From Flavobacterium sp. 9 (GTDB lineage Bacteria > Bacteroidota > Bacteroidia > Flavobacteriales > Flavobacteriaceae), in NCBI RefSeq assembly GCF_002754195.1, contig NZ_PEEU01000001.1, positions 4,774,001 through 4,838,000 on the forward strand: a stretch of 64,000 nucleotides of DNA, read 5' to 3'. Below the pieces are notes generated by a model. It saw only the letters and a program-made list of their open reading frames with translations. It was not told the DNA's origin and ran no database searches. Shown piece after piece: positions 46,204 to 55,482 of the stretch (position 1 is its first letter; every line of letters starts with the position of its first letter). A program made the position numbers and the translations under genes.

Positions 46204-47214
46204 TTATAGATTAACAGATTTCATTCCAGATTCATCATAACGATTTCCGGTAATGGTTCCAACGGGAATAATACTTTCCAATCTGTCCAATTCATTAGCA
46301 GTCAGAGTAAGTTGTGCAGCCTCAATATTTTGTTCAACATATTTTACTCGTTTTGTACCCGGAATAGCTAAAAATCCTTTAGAAGCAATCCATGCCAAAG
46401 CTAATTGTGATGCAGTAATTTTTCTTTCGTCAGCAATAACTTTTATTTCGTTTAAGAGTTCAATGTTTTTATAAAATTGTTCTCCCTGAAAACGAGGAAT
46501 TGATCTTCTAAAATCATTTTCGGCTAAGTCTTGCGGGTGCTGTATTTCTCCCGAAATGAAACCTCTTCCCAGAGGAGAATAAGCAACTATACCAATTTGA
46601 AGTTCTTCTAAAGTTTTTATAATTCCATCTTCTTCAATGCTTCTTTCAAAAAGAGAATATTCACTTTGCACAGCTGTTAGAGGATGAATGTTATGTGCTT
46701 TTTTTATTGTTTCAGAAGAAACTTCAGAAAGACCGATGTAACCAACTTTTCCTTCTTTTACCAAATCAGACATTGCCTGAACTGTTTCTTCTATTGGAGT
46801 ATTAGGATCAACTCGGTGTAAATAATATAAATCGATGTAATCCGTTCCAAGATTTTTAAGAGAACGTTCTACGGCCTTTTTTACATATTCTTTTTTACCA
46901 TTAAACTGCCAGGTAAGTTCTTCATTGTCATTAATCTCAAAGCCAAATTTTGTAGCAATTTTATAAGCATTACGGTTTCCTTTTATAGCTTTTGAAATTA
47001 ATCTTTCATTTGACAACGGGCCATATAAATCTGCTGTATCTAAAAAATTACCTCCTAATTCAAGTGAGCGGTGGATTGTTTTTATAGATTCGGTTTCATC
47101 TGCTTTGCCATAAATATCGTTTCCTGCAATTTGGCTCATTCCCATACAACCTAAACCGATGTTAGGAACAATTAATCCCTGATTTCCCAAATTCATTTTT
47201 TTTATTGCACTCAT
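46204..47214 (-). CDS. Aldo/keto reductase
   Basis: 336 aa, AKR13-like. NADPH-dependent carbonyl reduction. Catalytic set: Asp in GNFLDTADLYG with Tyr of DLYG, Lys in IATKFGF, His in YYLHRVD. C-terminal NADPH-binding stretch IPGTKRVKYVEQNIEAA. The substrate is not known. Upstream intergenic region holds repeats. Confidence 0.92.
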   Translation of the reverse strand: MSAIKKMNLGNQGLIVPNIGLGCMGMSQIAGNDIYGKADETESIKTIHRSLELGGNFLDTADLYGPLSNERLISKAIKGNRNAYKIATKFGFEINDNEELTWQFNGKKEYVKKAVERSLKNLGTDYIDLYYLHRVDPNTPIEETVQAMSDLVKEGKVGYIGLSEVSSETIKKAHNIHPLTAVQSEYSLFERSIEEDGIIKTLEELQIGIVAYSPLGRGFISGEIQHPQDLAENDFRRSIPRFQGEQFYKNIELLNEIKVIADERKITASQLALAWIASKGFLAIPGTKRVKYVEQNIEAAQLTLTANELDRLESIIPVGTITGNRYDESGMKSVNL

Positions 47215-47355
47215 ATATTTTTGTTTTAAATTAAAATTGATAATGCAAAGTTCAGGAGTTATTGTTTTTTTGAAGTAGCCAAATCTCTAGTTATTGTATC
47301 CAAATTGATGGTTTGTTTTAAGTTTCAGGTTTTAAGTTGTTGGGGTGTGTATTTA

Positions 47356-47524
47356 ACCGCAAAGTTCGCAAAGCTTTTTGTTGTGGATTGCGGTCAGTAA
47401 ACACGAAGTTCGCAAAGCTATATATTGATTTAGCTTTGCGAACTTTTTTCGATAGAAAATAACTTCCCACAAAGGGCCTAAATCTTAGCGAAACTTTGCG
47501 AAAAAACTTAGCGAACTTTGCGGT
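47356..47524. repeat. GCAAAG inverted-repeat element, copy 3
   Basis: Starts ACCGCAAAGTTCGCAAAG and ends CTTAGCGAACTTTGCGGT, with inner AAGTTCGCAAAGCT / AGCTTTGCGAACTT pair. Arms are imperfect. A 77-aa open frame here comes from the repeat. Confidence 0.75.
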
Positions 47525-47564
47525 AAAATTATGCTCAAAGCCACGAAACATGAAACGTTAAACC

Positions 47565-47740
47565 TGAAACAAAAGAAACTTTTAGGCATAAAAAAATGCC
47601 GGCATCTCGAAGAAGCCGGCATTATTTAACTAACCAAAACCAAAATAATAAATAACCAGTTTATTACATTACAAAGATCCGACATATATCAACCTTATGC
47701 TGTTAAGATCTTGTTATTACTTTGTTGGATATAAGTTAAT
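47565..47740. repeat. Tandem-duplicated 176-bp unit, copy 1
   Basis: Nearly the same as 47837-48013. Contains a hairpin, then TAACTAACCAAAACC and a conserved stretch to TATAAGTTAA. On the minus strand the unit ends in a strong terminator, so it may encode a small RNA. See findings. Confidence 0.8.
47588..47623 (-). terminator. Terminator-like hairpin in duplicated unit, copy 1
   Basis: Stem AATGCCGGC (47595-47603) with GCCGGCATT (47615-47623); on the minus strand a run of T follows (complement of 47590-47596). No protein gene reads into it from the right. Confidence 0.7.
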
Positions 47741-47746
47741 GTTGAA

Positions 47747-47812
47747 GCTTTGCGAACTTTGCGTTTAGTGAGCGTAATCCATGACAAAAAGCTTTGCGAA
47801 CTTTGCGGTTAA
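47747..47812. repeat. GCAAAG element, partial copy 4
   Basis: Two tandem AGCTTTGCGAACTTTGCG words, the second followed by GTTAAA; only the right half of the element is present, lying between the two duplicated units. Confidence 0.65.
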
Positions 47813-47836
47813 ATATATGTTCAAAGTCAAACAACA

Positions 47837-48013
47837 TGAAACAAAAGAAACTTTTTAAGGCATAAAAAAATGCCGGCATCTCGAAGAAGCCGGCATCATT
47901 TAACTAACCAAAACCAAAATAATAAATAACCAGTTTATTACATTACAAAGGTCCGACATATATGTATGTTTAGCTGTTAAGGTTTTGTTATTACTTTGTT
48001 GGACATAAGTTAA
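47837..48013. repeat. Tandem-duplicated 176-bp unit, copy 2
   Basis: Same as 47565-47740 apart from the middle, where ATCAACCTTATGCTGTTAAG in copy 1 reads ATGTATGTTTAGCTGTTAAG here, and a few single changes. It ends 138 nt before katA. Confidence 0.8.
47864..47896 (-). terminator. Terminator-like hairpin in duplicated unit, copy 2
   Basis: Stem ATGCCGGC (47870-47877) with GCCGGCAT (47889-47896), then a T run on the minus strand. Confidence 0.7.
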
Positions 48014-48088
48014 GATTATAGAAAAGGCTTTTCTGAGCTTTCTGTAACGTTAAATAACTTTTGGTTATTAAAATATAATAACAATCAA

Positions 48089-48120
48089 TTTTGTTTATCA
48101 ATATCGTAAAGATAAGTTTG
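48089..48120 (+). promoter_or_regulatory. katA promoter
   Basis: TTTTG (48089-48093) and TAAGTTTG (48113-48120) are 19 nt apart. A second -7-like word TATATTTG follows at 48121-48128 but has no -33 partner. Leader of about 25 nt to the katA ATG. Confidence 0.65.
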
Positions 48121-48151
48121 TATATTTGATAAAACATTAAATATCAGCAAT

Positions 48152-49645
48152 ATGGAATCAAATAAAAAATTAACAACTGCAACAGGAACTCCCGTTCCAG
48201 ACAATCAAAACATTCAAACAGCTGGCCCTCGTGGACCTGTTTTATTACAAGATTTTTGGTTTTTAGAAAAAATGGCGCATTTTGATCGTGAAGTTATTCC
48301 GGAACGACGAATGCACGCAAAAGGATCTGGTGCTTACGGAACTTTTACGGTAACTCATGATATTACAAAATATACAAGAGCCGATATATTTTCTGAGATT
48401 GGCAAAAAAACGGAGATGTTTGCACGTTTTTCAACTGTTGCGGGTGAAAGAGGTGCTGCTGATGCTGAGAGAGATATTCGTGGTTTTGCTTTGAAATTTT
48501 ATACTAATGAAGGAAATTGGGATTTGGTAGGAAATAATACGCCTGTTTTCTTCTTTCGTGATCCAATGAAATTTCCTGATTTAAATCATGCTGTAAAACG
48601 TGATCCAAAAACCAATTTGAGAAGTGCTGATAACAATTGGGATTTTTGGACTTTGTTACCAGAAGCTTTACACCAAATTACAATCGTAATGAGTGATCGC
48701 GGAATCCCAAGATCATACAGACAAATGCATGGATTTGGTAGTCATACTTTTAGTTTCATTAATCATCAAAATGAGAGACATTATGTGAAATTTCATTTTG
48801 TAACGCAACAAGGAATTGATAATCTTTCTGATGAAGAAGCGGCTAAATTAGTAGGAGGAGACAGAGAAAGTCACCAACGTGATTTATTTGATGCAATTGA
48901 AGAAGGAAACTTCCCAAAATGGAAAATGTTCATTCAGGTTATGACCGAAGAACAAGCAGACAATTATCGTTTCCATCCTTTTGATTTAACTAAAGTTTGG
49001 TTAAAAGGTGATTATCCATTGATTCCTGTTGGAGAATTTGAATTAAATAAAAATCCTGAAAATTATTTTGCCGAAGTAGAGCAAGCAGCTTTTAATCCTG
49101 CGCATGTACCTCCTGGAATTAGTTTCTCACCGGATAAAATGCTTCAGGCACGTTTGTTCTCTTACGGAGATGCGCACAGATATCGTTTAGGAGTTAATAA
49201 TTACCAAATTCCGGTAAACTCTTCAAGATGTCCTTACAATACTTTTCATAGAGACGGAGCAATGCGTGTAGATGGAAATAATGGTTCGAAGAAACATTAT
49301 GAGCCAAATAGTTTTGGAGAATTGCAGGAACAACCTGAATTTAAAGAACCACCGTTGAAACTTCATGGAGATGCGTGGGCGCATAATTTCAGAGATGATG
49401 ATAATGATTATTTCACACAGCCAGGTTTGCTTTTCCGTTTATTAACAGATGAGAAAAAACAATTGTTATTCAAAAATACTGCAGGACAAGTAGGAGGAGC
49501 ACAAAAGTTCATTCAGATTCGTCATATCCGCAACTGTTATAAAGCCGATCCTGCATACGGAGAAGGTGTAGCAAATGCTTTAGGACTAACAATGGATGAA
49601 GTAAATAACTTTTCTGATCCACGATTATTAATCGAAATTCGATAA
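48152..49645 (+). CDS. katA: Catalase (clade 3, small subunit type)
   Basis: 497 aa. Splits hydrogen peroxide. Active-site His in [12 protein letters not shown] (about 56-67), Asn in [14 protein letters not shown] stretch ([13 protein letters not shown]), and the proximal haem Tyr in [16 protein letters not shown]. Cytosolic, with no signal peptide. Single gene with own promoter and terminator. Confidence 0.97.
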   Translation: MESNKKLTTATGTPVPDNQNIQTAGPRGPVLLQDFWFLEKMAHFDREVIPERRMHAKGSGAYGTFTVTHDITKYTRADIFSEIGKKTEMFARFSTVAGERGAADAERDIRGFALKFYTNEGNWDLVGNNTPVFFFRDPMKFPDLNHAVKRDPKTNLRSADNNWDFWTLLPEALHQITIVMSDRGIPRSYRQMHGFGSHTFSFINHQNERHYVKFHFVTQQGIDNLSDEEAAKLVGGDRESHQRDLFDAIEEGNFPKWKMFIQVMTEEQADNYRFHPFDLTKVWLKGDYPLIPVGEFELNKNPENYFAEVEQAAFNPAHVPPGISFSPDKMLQARLFSYGDAHRYRLGVNNYQIPVNSSRCPYNTFHRDGAMRVDGNNGSKKHYEPNSFGELQEQPEFKEPPLKLHGDAWAHNFRDDDNDYFTQPGLLFRLLTDEKKQLLFKNTAGQVGGAQKFIQIRHIRNCYKADPAYGEGVANALGLTMDEVNNFSDPRLLIEIR

Positions 49646-49713
49646 GGTTTTTTTTGATGGTTCAAAGGTTCTGAGTTACAAAGGCTCAAAGTTTGCCTTC
49701 GATTTTAAATAAT

Positions 49714-49746
49714 AAACCCGACAGGTTTTAAAATCTGTCGGGTTTT
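49714..49746 (+). terminator. katA terminator
   Basis: An 11-bp perfect stem (AAACCCGACAG 49714-49724 with 49735-49745), then T residues, 69 nt past the katA stop. Confidence 0.8.
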
Positions 49747-49858
49747 GTTGTTTTATATAATAAATATAAATATTTCTTTATGTAAACCGGATTGAAATCC
49801 GGCCTTACAATATAATTCGTTCCTTCGGAACTTTAAAAGAGCTTTAGCTCTATTAATA

Positions 49859-49882
49859 TTGTAGAGCTGGACTTTAGTCCAG
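49859..49882. repeat. Small palindromic repeat, CTGGACT..AGTCCAG, copy 2
   Basis: Exact reverse complement (24 of 24) of 12077-12100. A sister palindrome CCGGATTGAAATCCGG lies at about 49788-49803. Confidence 0.7.
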
Positions 49883-49966
49883 TTTTCGGTTTAATATGTA
49901 GATTCAAAAAAATAAACCGGCGAAAATCCGTTTAAATCAGTATAATCAGTGGCCAAAAATTATAGA

Positions 49967-50059
49967 CAAAGCTTTGTGATCTTCAAACAAAGCTAAATAA
50001 TCTCAAATCCAAAAACTTAGCGAAACTTAGCGAAAAACCTTCGCGCACTTTGCGGTTAA
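49967..50059. repeat. GCAAAG element, partial copy 5
   Basis: Right half CTTAGCGAAACTTAGCG and CGCGCACTTTGCGGTTAAA with a decayed left half. Together with the palindromes before it, this accounts for most of the gene-free stretch 49646-50069. Confidence 0.55.
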
Positions 50060-50069
50060 AAAATAAGCA

Positions 50070-50924
50070 TTAAGAAAAAACAACCGTCTTATTACTATAA
50101 ACCATAGTCTTACGTTCGGCATGCAATTTAATAGCGCGAGCGAGAACAATACGTTCTAAATCTCGTCCTTTCATGATAAAATCATCAATTGAATGTATGT
50201 GTGAAACGCGAGTAATATCTTGTTCGATAATTGGACCTTCGTCTAATTCTGCTGTAACATAGTGACTTGTGGCACCAATAATTTTCACACCACGTTTGAA
50301 TGCCGAGTGATAAGGTTTTGCACCAGGAAAAGCAGGTAAAAACGAATGGTGAATATTGATAATCTTATTCTCGTAAAGCGAAATCAAATTCGGAGTAATG
50401 ATTTGCATATAACGCGCCAAAACAATAAAATTGATTTGATATCTTTTTAATAATTCAATTTGTTTGATTTCACCTTCTTCTTTATTGTCTTTTGTAAAAG
50501 GCACACAGTGAAACGGAATATCAAAACGTTCGGCAATAGATCTTAAATCATTATGATTACTGATAATTACCGGAATTTCTACATTTAATTCTCCTGCGCT
50601 GTAACGTCCTAAAATATCAAAAAGGCAATGATCGTATTTCGATACAAACAACGCCATTTTTGGTTTTTGTTCCTGATTGTATAAATCCCAGGACATATTA
50701 AATTCCGTTGCGATCGTTTGGTTAAAATCGGCTTTTAGATTTTCGATCGTTATGTTGTGATTGGTCAATTCACATTCCAATCGCATAAAAAACACATTTT
50801 GTTCTACATCAACATGTTGGTCAATGTAGGTAATGTTTCCTTCTACCTTTGCAATAAAAGTAGTTACTGAGGCAATAATCCCTTTTTTGTCTTTGCAGTG
50901 AATCAGAATGGTAATTTTTTGCAT
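50070..50924 (-). CDS. purU: Formyltetrahydrofolate deformylase
   Basis: 284 aa from the ATG at 50924; the frame stays open nine codons upstream (to 50951), but MQKITILIHCKDKKG is the normal start of the ACT domain. Releases formate from 10-formyl-THF. ACT domain 1-75, then a formyltransferase fold with NIHHSFLPAFPGAKPYHSAF (catalytic Asn-His and the next motif) and GATSHYVTAELDEGPII (catalytic Asp in ELDEGPI). Confidence 0.95.
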   Translation of the reverse strand: MQKITILIHCKDKKGIIASVTTFIAKVEGNITYIDQHVDVEQNVFFMRLECELTNHNITIENLKADFNQTIATEFNMSWDLYNQEQKPKMALFVSKYDHCLFDILGRYSAGELNVEIPVIISNHNDLRSIAERFDIPFHCVPFTKDNKEEGEIKQIELLKRYQINFIVLARYMQIITPNLISLYENKIINIHHSFLPAFPGAKPYHSAFKRGVKIIGATSHYVTAELDEGPIIEQDITRVSHIHSIDDFIMKGRDLERIVLARAIKLHAERKTMVYSNKTVVFS

Positions 50925-51026
50925 ATTGGTGTTTTTTTTGATTAGTAACAAAGTTACAAAGGTTCAAAGTTGCAAAGGTTGCTTTGTACCTTTGTTACTC
51001 TGAGCCTTTGAACCTTAGATATAAAA

Positions 51027-51746
51027 TTATTTTCCGTCCTGCATTGCAAATACGCTTTTAAGTAAAGGCGTTGTTCTTGCGCTAATATTAGTACGGATAT
51101 CTTTTTCTTCAACGGCAATCATTTTAAAAACTCCTGCCAAAGCTTGGTTAGTTGTATAATCCGTCAAATCAGGATTTACTTTTTTAACTAATGGAATTGT
51201 GTTGTATTTGTTTATAATGTTTGTCCAAACTACATCAGCACCAACTTTTGCGAAAGAACTTTTAATTACCGGATTAAATTTTCCGTATAAAGCAGTAGTT
51301 GTGCTATTTTGCAAATAACTGGTTGCAGCGCTGTCATTTCCTAATAAGATATTTTTTGCATCTGTAAACGACATATTTTTAACAGCCGAAACAAATATTG
51401 GCGTTGCTTCTTTTACCGCATCTTCAGCAGCACGATTTAAGACTTTAATACCTTCATCAGCAAGAGATGATAATCCTATTTTACGTAAAGTAGCATCTAC
51501 TTTTTGTAATTCAGCCGGCATTAAAATTTTTACAGCTTCATTTTTATAGAAACCATCAACTGCGGTCAATTTACTCACTTGTTGCGTAATTCCCTTATTT
51601 AAGGCTTCTTTTAATCCAGATGCGATGTCTACGCCGCCAATTCCTGGAAGTTGCGATGACAATTGCGGTAATTGATTTAGGGTTTGTTGTACCTGAGCAC
51701 AAGAGCTAAGAGAAAATACAAGGGCTAAAATTAAAATCTTTTTCAT
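51027..51746 (-). CDS. DUF4197 lipoprotein
   Basis: 239 aa. Lipobox LSSC (Cys16). Body matches DUF4197: IASGLKEALNKGI, VKILMPAELQKVDATLRKIG, AAEDAVKEATPIFVSAVKNM, DAKNILLGNDSAATSYL. Helical protein of unknown role anchored to a membrane. Confidence 0.9.
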   Translation of the reverse strand: MKKILILALVFSLSSCAQVQQTLNQLPQLSSQLPGIGGVDIASGLKEALNKGITQQVSKLTAVDGFYKNEAVKILMPAELQKVDATLRKIGLSSLADEGIKVLNRAAEDAVKEATPIFVSAVKNMSFTDAKNILLGNDSAATSYLQNSTTTALYGKFNPVIKSSFAKVGADVVWTNIINKYNTIPLVKKVNPDLTDYTTNQALAGVFKMIAVEEKDIRTNISARTTPLLKSVFAMQDGK

Positions 51747-51912
51747 TAAGTAGGTTTTTATATAAGTTTCAAAAATACTACTTATTCAAAAACAAAGCCA
51801 CAATTTTATGTTAGGAGAATAAACAATTTGTTTTATACTTAACAATAGCTTTTTTTTAGGTACTGAGATCCTGAGGTTTTGAGTTGCTAAGGTGTTTTTT
51901 GCTTTTAATTTC

Positions 51913-52119
51913 TCATATTTGAACTCGATCTTTAATGAGAAAGAAAACTAATATCCCAACAAAAAATAGTTGAAGAATATAACCAGCCCAAAGATTTCGT
52001 TTATCAAATTCAGTATTATATTGATCGACTAATTTTCCTGTAAATCCTTTCAAAATCCAGAAGAAAAATCCACCAATCCAAATCGAAGTTAATTGTTCAG
52101 CGAAAGGTTCTTTTGCCAT
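51913..52119 (-). CDS. Small membrane protein (68 aa)
   Basis: 68 aa with two hydrophobic segments (about 11-27 and 46-62) and a polar loop DQYNTEFDKRNLW. No family recognised. Reliable frame, but a start at 52119 is the only support. Confidence 0.62.
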   Translation of the reverse strand: MAKEPFAEQLTSIWIGGFFFWILKGFTGKLVDQYNTEFDKRNLWAGYILQLFFVGILVFFLIKDRVQI

Positions 52120-52202
52120 GTTTTTTCGGACTAATTACATTATTAAAATATTACGCTAAAAATCTTAGCAACTTAGAATCTCAGAACCTAGGAATCTTCC
52201 TC

Positions 52203-52763
52203 TCACGGCCAATACATTCTCACATTATAATTCCAATAAGTTTTACTGGAAATATAGTTTGATTGCATTGCTTTGATTGGCAGATTATTTTGGTCGTACA
52301 ATTGTATGCGAATGATTTTTTCTGTTGTATCGTCTTTTAGATCAATATTTCCTTCGGCGTCGTCTATTAATTTCTTTTTCTTTAAATACAATTCAGTTTT
52401 TTCGATAATGAAAACAATTGCAGCTTCATTATTCGATTCGTGTTCAGCTGCTAAATTTCCATTAATATCAAAAGTTTCGATTCTTTGCAGATAGTCGTTA
52501 TTATAATAAAAAAGCTGAAAAGTAATTCCGCCATGCAATACTTCCGGTTTCTGATTTTTTAAGCGAAATCGCAGTATTTGTTTTTTAGCATTTGTAAATT
52601 CGATAGAACCGTTTCCATCTGCATTTATATGACTGTACAAAACCTTGGCAGGTTTCGAGAATTGTTTTATTCTATTGGTATAAATATCATATTTGGCATT
52701 GGATTGAGCCATTCCATAAACGCTTTGAAGAAAGCATAAGTAGAGCAATAAAATTGATTTCAT
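52203..52763 (-). CDS. Unrecognised secreted protein
   Basis: 186 aa. Signal peptide to about residue 19 (VYGMAQ), then beta-rich text including SHINADGNGSIEFTNAKKQIL and FQLFYYNNDYLQRIETF. No family recognised. 10 nt after the Coa1-like gene, in the same operon. Confidence 0.68.
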   Translation of the reverse strand: MKSILLLYLCFLQSVYGMAQSNAKYDIYTNRIKQFSKPAKVLYSHINADGNGSIEFTNAKKQILRFRLKNQKPEVLHGGITFQLFYYNNDYLQRIETFDINGNLAAEHESNNEAAIVFIIEKTELYLKKKKLIDDAEGNIDLKDDTTEKIIRIQLYDQNNLPIKAMQSNYISSKTYWNYNVRMYWP

Positions 52764-52773
52764 TAGTATTGTT

Positions 52774-53202
52774 TTACTTCTTCAATAAATCAATTTCTTC
52801 TTTTGAAGATTCAATATAAACGGACTTTACACTGTATTTCCAAGTTCCTCTTTTTTCGGCAACAATAAATATAGTTCCATTTCCTTTAGAACCTTTTATC
52901 GGGATTTGTAAATCGCAATTTCCGGTGTCGTTACTTAAACTAATATTCCCGGATGTCATTCCGTTTGCTTCGATATGACTTCCTAGTTTTTCAATTATTA
53001 CTTTATTATGCTGTACTTCAGTAAGGGTTTCTTTATAAACATCAGAATCTTTCATCATCGAAGTAACTCCAAAGAAAATTGCGGCTATAAACAAGCCAAA
53101 AAGTACAATAAGACTTAAACATCCTGTTGGTACAAACCATTTCCAGTTTCTGTCCCACCAACTTTTTCTAACAATTAATTCATTCGAATCTTCCATAATC
53201 AA
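52774..53202 (-). CDS. Coa1-like membrane protein
   Basis: 142 aa. SWWDRNWKWFVPTGCLSLI opens a single membrane helix (about 21-46); the rest is the small alpha/beta Coa1-like domain (VIIEKLGSHIEANGMTSGNI, then DLQIPIKGSKGNGTIFIVAEK). In eukaryotes Coa1 helps cytochrome oxidase assembly; the role of bacterial relatives is unclear. An internal ATG (MEDSNE, third codon) is also possible. Confidence 0.72.
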   Translation of the reverse strand: MIMEDSNELIVRKSWWDRNWKWFVPTGCLSLIVLFGLFIAAIFFGVTSMMKDSDVYKETLTEVQHNKVIIEKLGSHIEANGMTSGNISLSNDTGNCDLQIPIKGSKGNGTIFIVAEKRGTWKYSVKSVYIESSKEEIDLLKK

Positions 53203-53291
53203 AAAATAATTTAAGATCAGAAAGATACTATTATTCTAGTTAAAAATTAAAAAAAAATAGATGAAGAAATTTACTTTAATACTGTTTTCGA

Positions 53292-53939
53292 TTATTCTAC
53301 TTCGGCATAATTGTTTTCAAAAAGACGTCCTTGTCCTATTGAGATCAAAGTGTTATATGGATCGTCATAATCATCGTGCATGATAGATGCCATTTGCAAA
53401 TTTTTGATTCCTTTAATTTGATTGTTCAGAATGTCCAACTCTCCGGATAAAATAATCAGGTTTTGATATTTCGCAGTATAACTTGCTTTGTTTAGCTCGC
53501 CATTACTATGCAGAAATATAGAAAATTTATTGCCTTCTCCAGATATAAAAGAGCCTTTTCCTTCCCAGATTTCATTATTAGAATCAAAAGAATAAATAGT
53601 TAAGTTTTTGAAATCAACACTAAGATTAGCTGTATTTTGATTGGATAATGTTAGTGTTGATGTACCAAGTGTGACACCTAAATATCCATCATTAAAATTT
53701 GACATTGTACAGCGAAAAGGATCAATTGTATAAATACCTTCTACGTTTGGCGGAGTATCACCTTTATGGATTTTTATACCAAGCTGATCGATTGATTTTT
53801 GCATGTTTGCATCAACATAATAATCGTAAAGTTTTTTTACAGAAGAGTCTGTTTCTTTTTCATTAGAATCATCAGAAGAACAAGCGGTTGCACCAAGAAC
53901 GATGCATAAAATAAATAATCTGAATGTAGTGGTTCTCAT
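53292..53939 (-). CDS. Unrecognised lipoprotein
   Basis: 215 aa. Lipobox ATAC (Cys20), followed by a Ser/Asp/Glu linker (SSDDSNEKETDSS), then beta-rich text (LSVDFKNLTIYSFDSNNEIW, GKGSFISGEGNKFSIFLH). No family recognised. Confidence 0.7.
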   Translation of the reverse strand: MRTTTFRLFILCIVLGATACSSDDSNEKETDSSVKKLYDYYVDANMQKSIDQLGIKIHKGDTPPNVEGIYTIDPFRCTMSNFNDGYLGVTLGTSTLTLSNQNTANLSVDFKNLTIYSFDSNNEIWEGKGSFISGEGNKFSIFLHSNGELNKASYTAKYQNLIILSGELDILNNQIKGIKNLQMASIMHDDYDDPYNTLISIGQGRLFENNYAEVE

Positions 53940-54110
53940 CTTATAGTTGGTTTAGAAGTTAAATAAAGAAAGAGTTCAGTGGTAAGAAAGAGCTAAACTC
54001 AATTTGTAAATTTATCTTTTGTCAACTTGTAGGTTTGCCAGTATAAGTTTTTAAAGTAACAACTTAAGGTAATTTTTATAAGATAATTATTTGAAGAATA
54101 AACTTTTGAG

Positions 54111-54262
54111 GCAAAAAGGTGTTTTCCGTTTTCGAATTATAAATAAATAGGGTTTTAAACATATTGCAAGTAGTATAAATTAGGATTATAAGGATTGATT
54201 TACTTTAAATCAGCTAAAATCGTATATGTGTAATCGCTGCTTCCAATTACTAAATAAAATGA
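54111..54262 (-). pseudogene. Decayed copy of the 3' end of the 113-aa gene
   Basis: Similar over about 150 nt to 55439-55594. On the minus strand LVIGSSDYTYTILADLK is read, then a stop where the intact gene continues as QINPVYNPN. It has no start. It lies directly past the broken SGNH gene. Confidence 0.7.
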
Positions 54263-54264
54263 AG

Positions 54265-55137
54265 CTACTTATTATCGAAGGCTATTTCTTGCAAAGCTTC
54301 CGGGTTGCTAATTGCCTCATTAACTTCTTGTTTTCGCATAGAATCATAATAACCATTCCCTCTAATTAGCAGAAGTTTTTTAGGAATCATTGGTTTTTTG
54401 CCAAAGATAGTTGCGTAAAGTAAATTAGCTTGCAGGAATCCGCCATCGTTTATAAGATGAAGCGTATGTTTTCCATAACGCAGATTATCTTTATTTTCAA
54501 CCAAATATTTATAGCCGTTTTTTCCATCATAGGCATCTTTTACAGCATCGCCTATTTTTAGTAAACCTGCATTTTTAATAAAGCTCATAATCGAAATGGC
54601 ATTTTTACGCAGTTTAGTATGAGTTGTTATAAAGTTAGAATCAGTGTATGAAAGTGGAGATATTCCCTGATAAATATAGATTGCGACACCTGGACTGTTT
54701 TTATGTATTTTTTCGACAAGCATTTTCACATTTGCTTTGTATTTATCGACTTCGGATAAAGCTATCGCAGTTGATTCCTGAATAATTACATAATCGAAAT
54801 AATTACCATCTTTATCCTGATTAGAAAAAATTTGATTAGCCTCTGTTTTGTTTGTTTCATAAACCTTTTGAAGTGAAACCCCAACGGTTATTAATTGATC
54901 AACATTGACAGGTTGATTGTTTGCATTACAAAATTCTTTAAACAATATTGGAGCACTTACAAAGTATTAAGTTTGGCTATTTCCAATAAATAGGATACGA
55001 GGAGGACCTTCGGTTTTTGGAGGTTTAGGATGTGCAATATTTTTCTCAAGTCCCGAATAATCTTCGGTTAATGCCTGTTTATTGCAGGAGCAAAATAAAA
55101 TAACTGCAAGACTAAAAATTAAAACCTGTTTTTTCAT
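54265..55137 (-). pseudogene. SGNH/GDSL-type lipoprotein hydrolase with premature stop
   Basis: Start MKKQVLIFSL at 55137 gives a lipoprotein signal (LFCSC) and leads to RILFIGNSQT, the SGNH block I with the catalytic-type Ser in GNS. Then TAA (54967-54969) interrupts, and the same frame goes on as YFVSAPI LFKEFCNANN to the stop at 54265, ending YDSMRKQEVNEAI. Nothing is missing and the frame does not change, so this is one nonsense change. The family typically has Tyr after the GNSxT motif, so a TAT or TAC to TAA change fits. Probably an esterase or acyl-releasing enzyme before decay. Confidence 0.85.
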
Positions 55138-55321
55138 TTCAAACTTATGAGAAAATTTTTGTAAATATCTTTTAATCGATTTAAGCAATAGTTCTTAAAA
55201 GATTTAAAGTCTGTTGTTTTAAGACATTTTTACTTCATAAATGAAAAGAAAATAATATGCTTTTTAATGAGTTGAGGATTTTATAAATAAAAAAAAGCGA
55301 AAATATATTAGGATATTTTCG

Positions 55322-55402
55322 CTTTCGAATTAATATAAAAAGTAGGATTTGAACGTATTGTGAGCAATATAAATTAGGATTTATAAACCAGATTAAGTTG
55401 CT
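55322..55402. repeat. Partial third copy of the duplicated tail
   Basis: GTAGGATTTGAACGTATTG and AGCAATATAAATTAGGATT resemble 55476-55520 and 54151-54190. A further partial duplicate in the gene-free stretch 55189-55482. Confidence 0.55.
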
Positions 55403-55482
55403 GTATTTTAGCTTATTGCTAATAAAATAATTGTTTTGGGCAAAAAAGGTGTTTTTCGTTTTGAATTATATAAAGTAGGATT

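Noticed and set aside
47318..47551. 77-aa frame before the aldo/keto reductase
   Set aside because: Lies wholly inside the GCAAAG repeat element.
44020..50059. CRISPR-like array from repeated GCAAAG words
   Set aside because: Copies are kilobases apart with genes between, are inverted and have no regular spacers.
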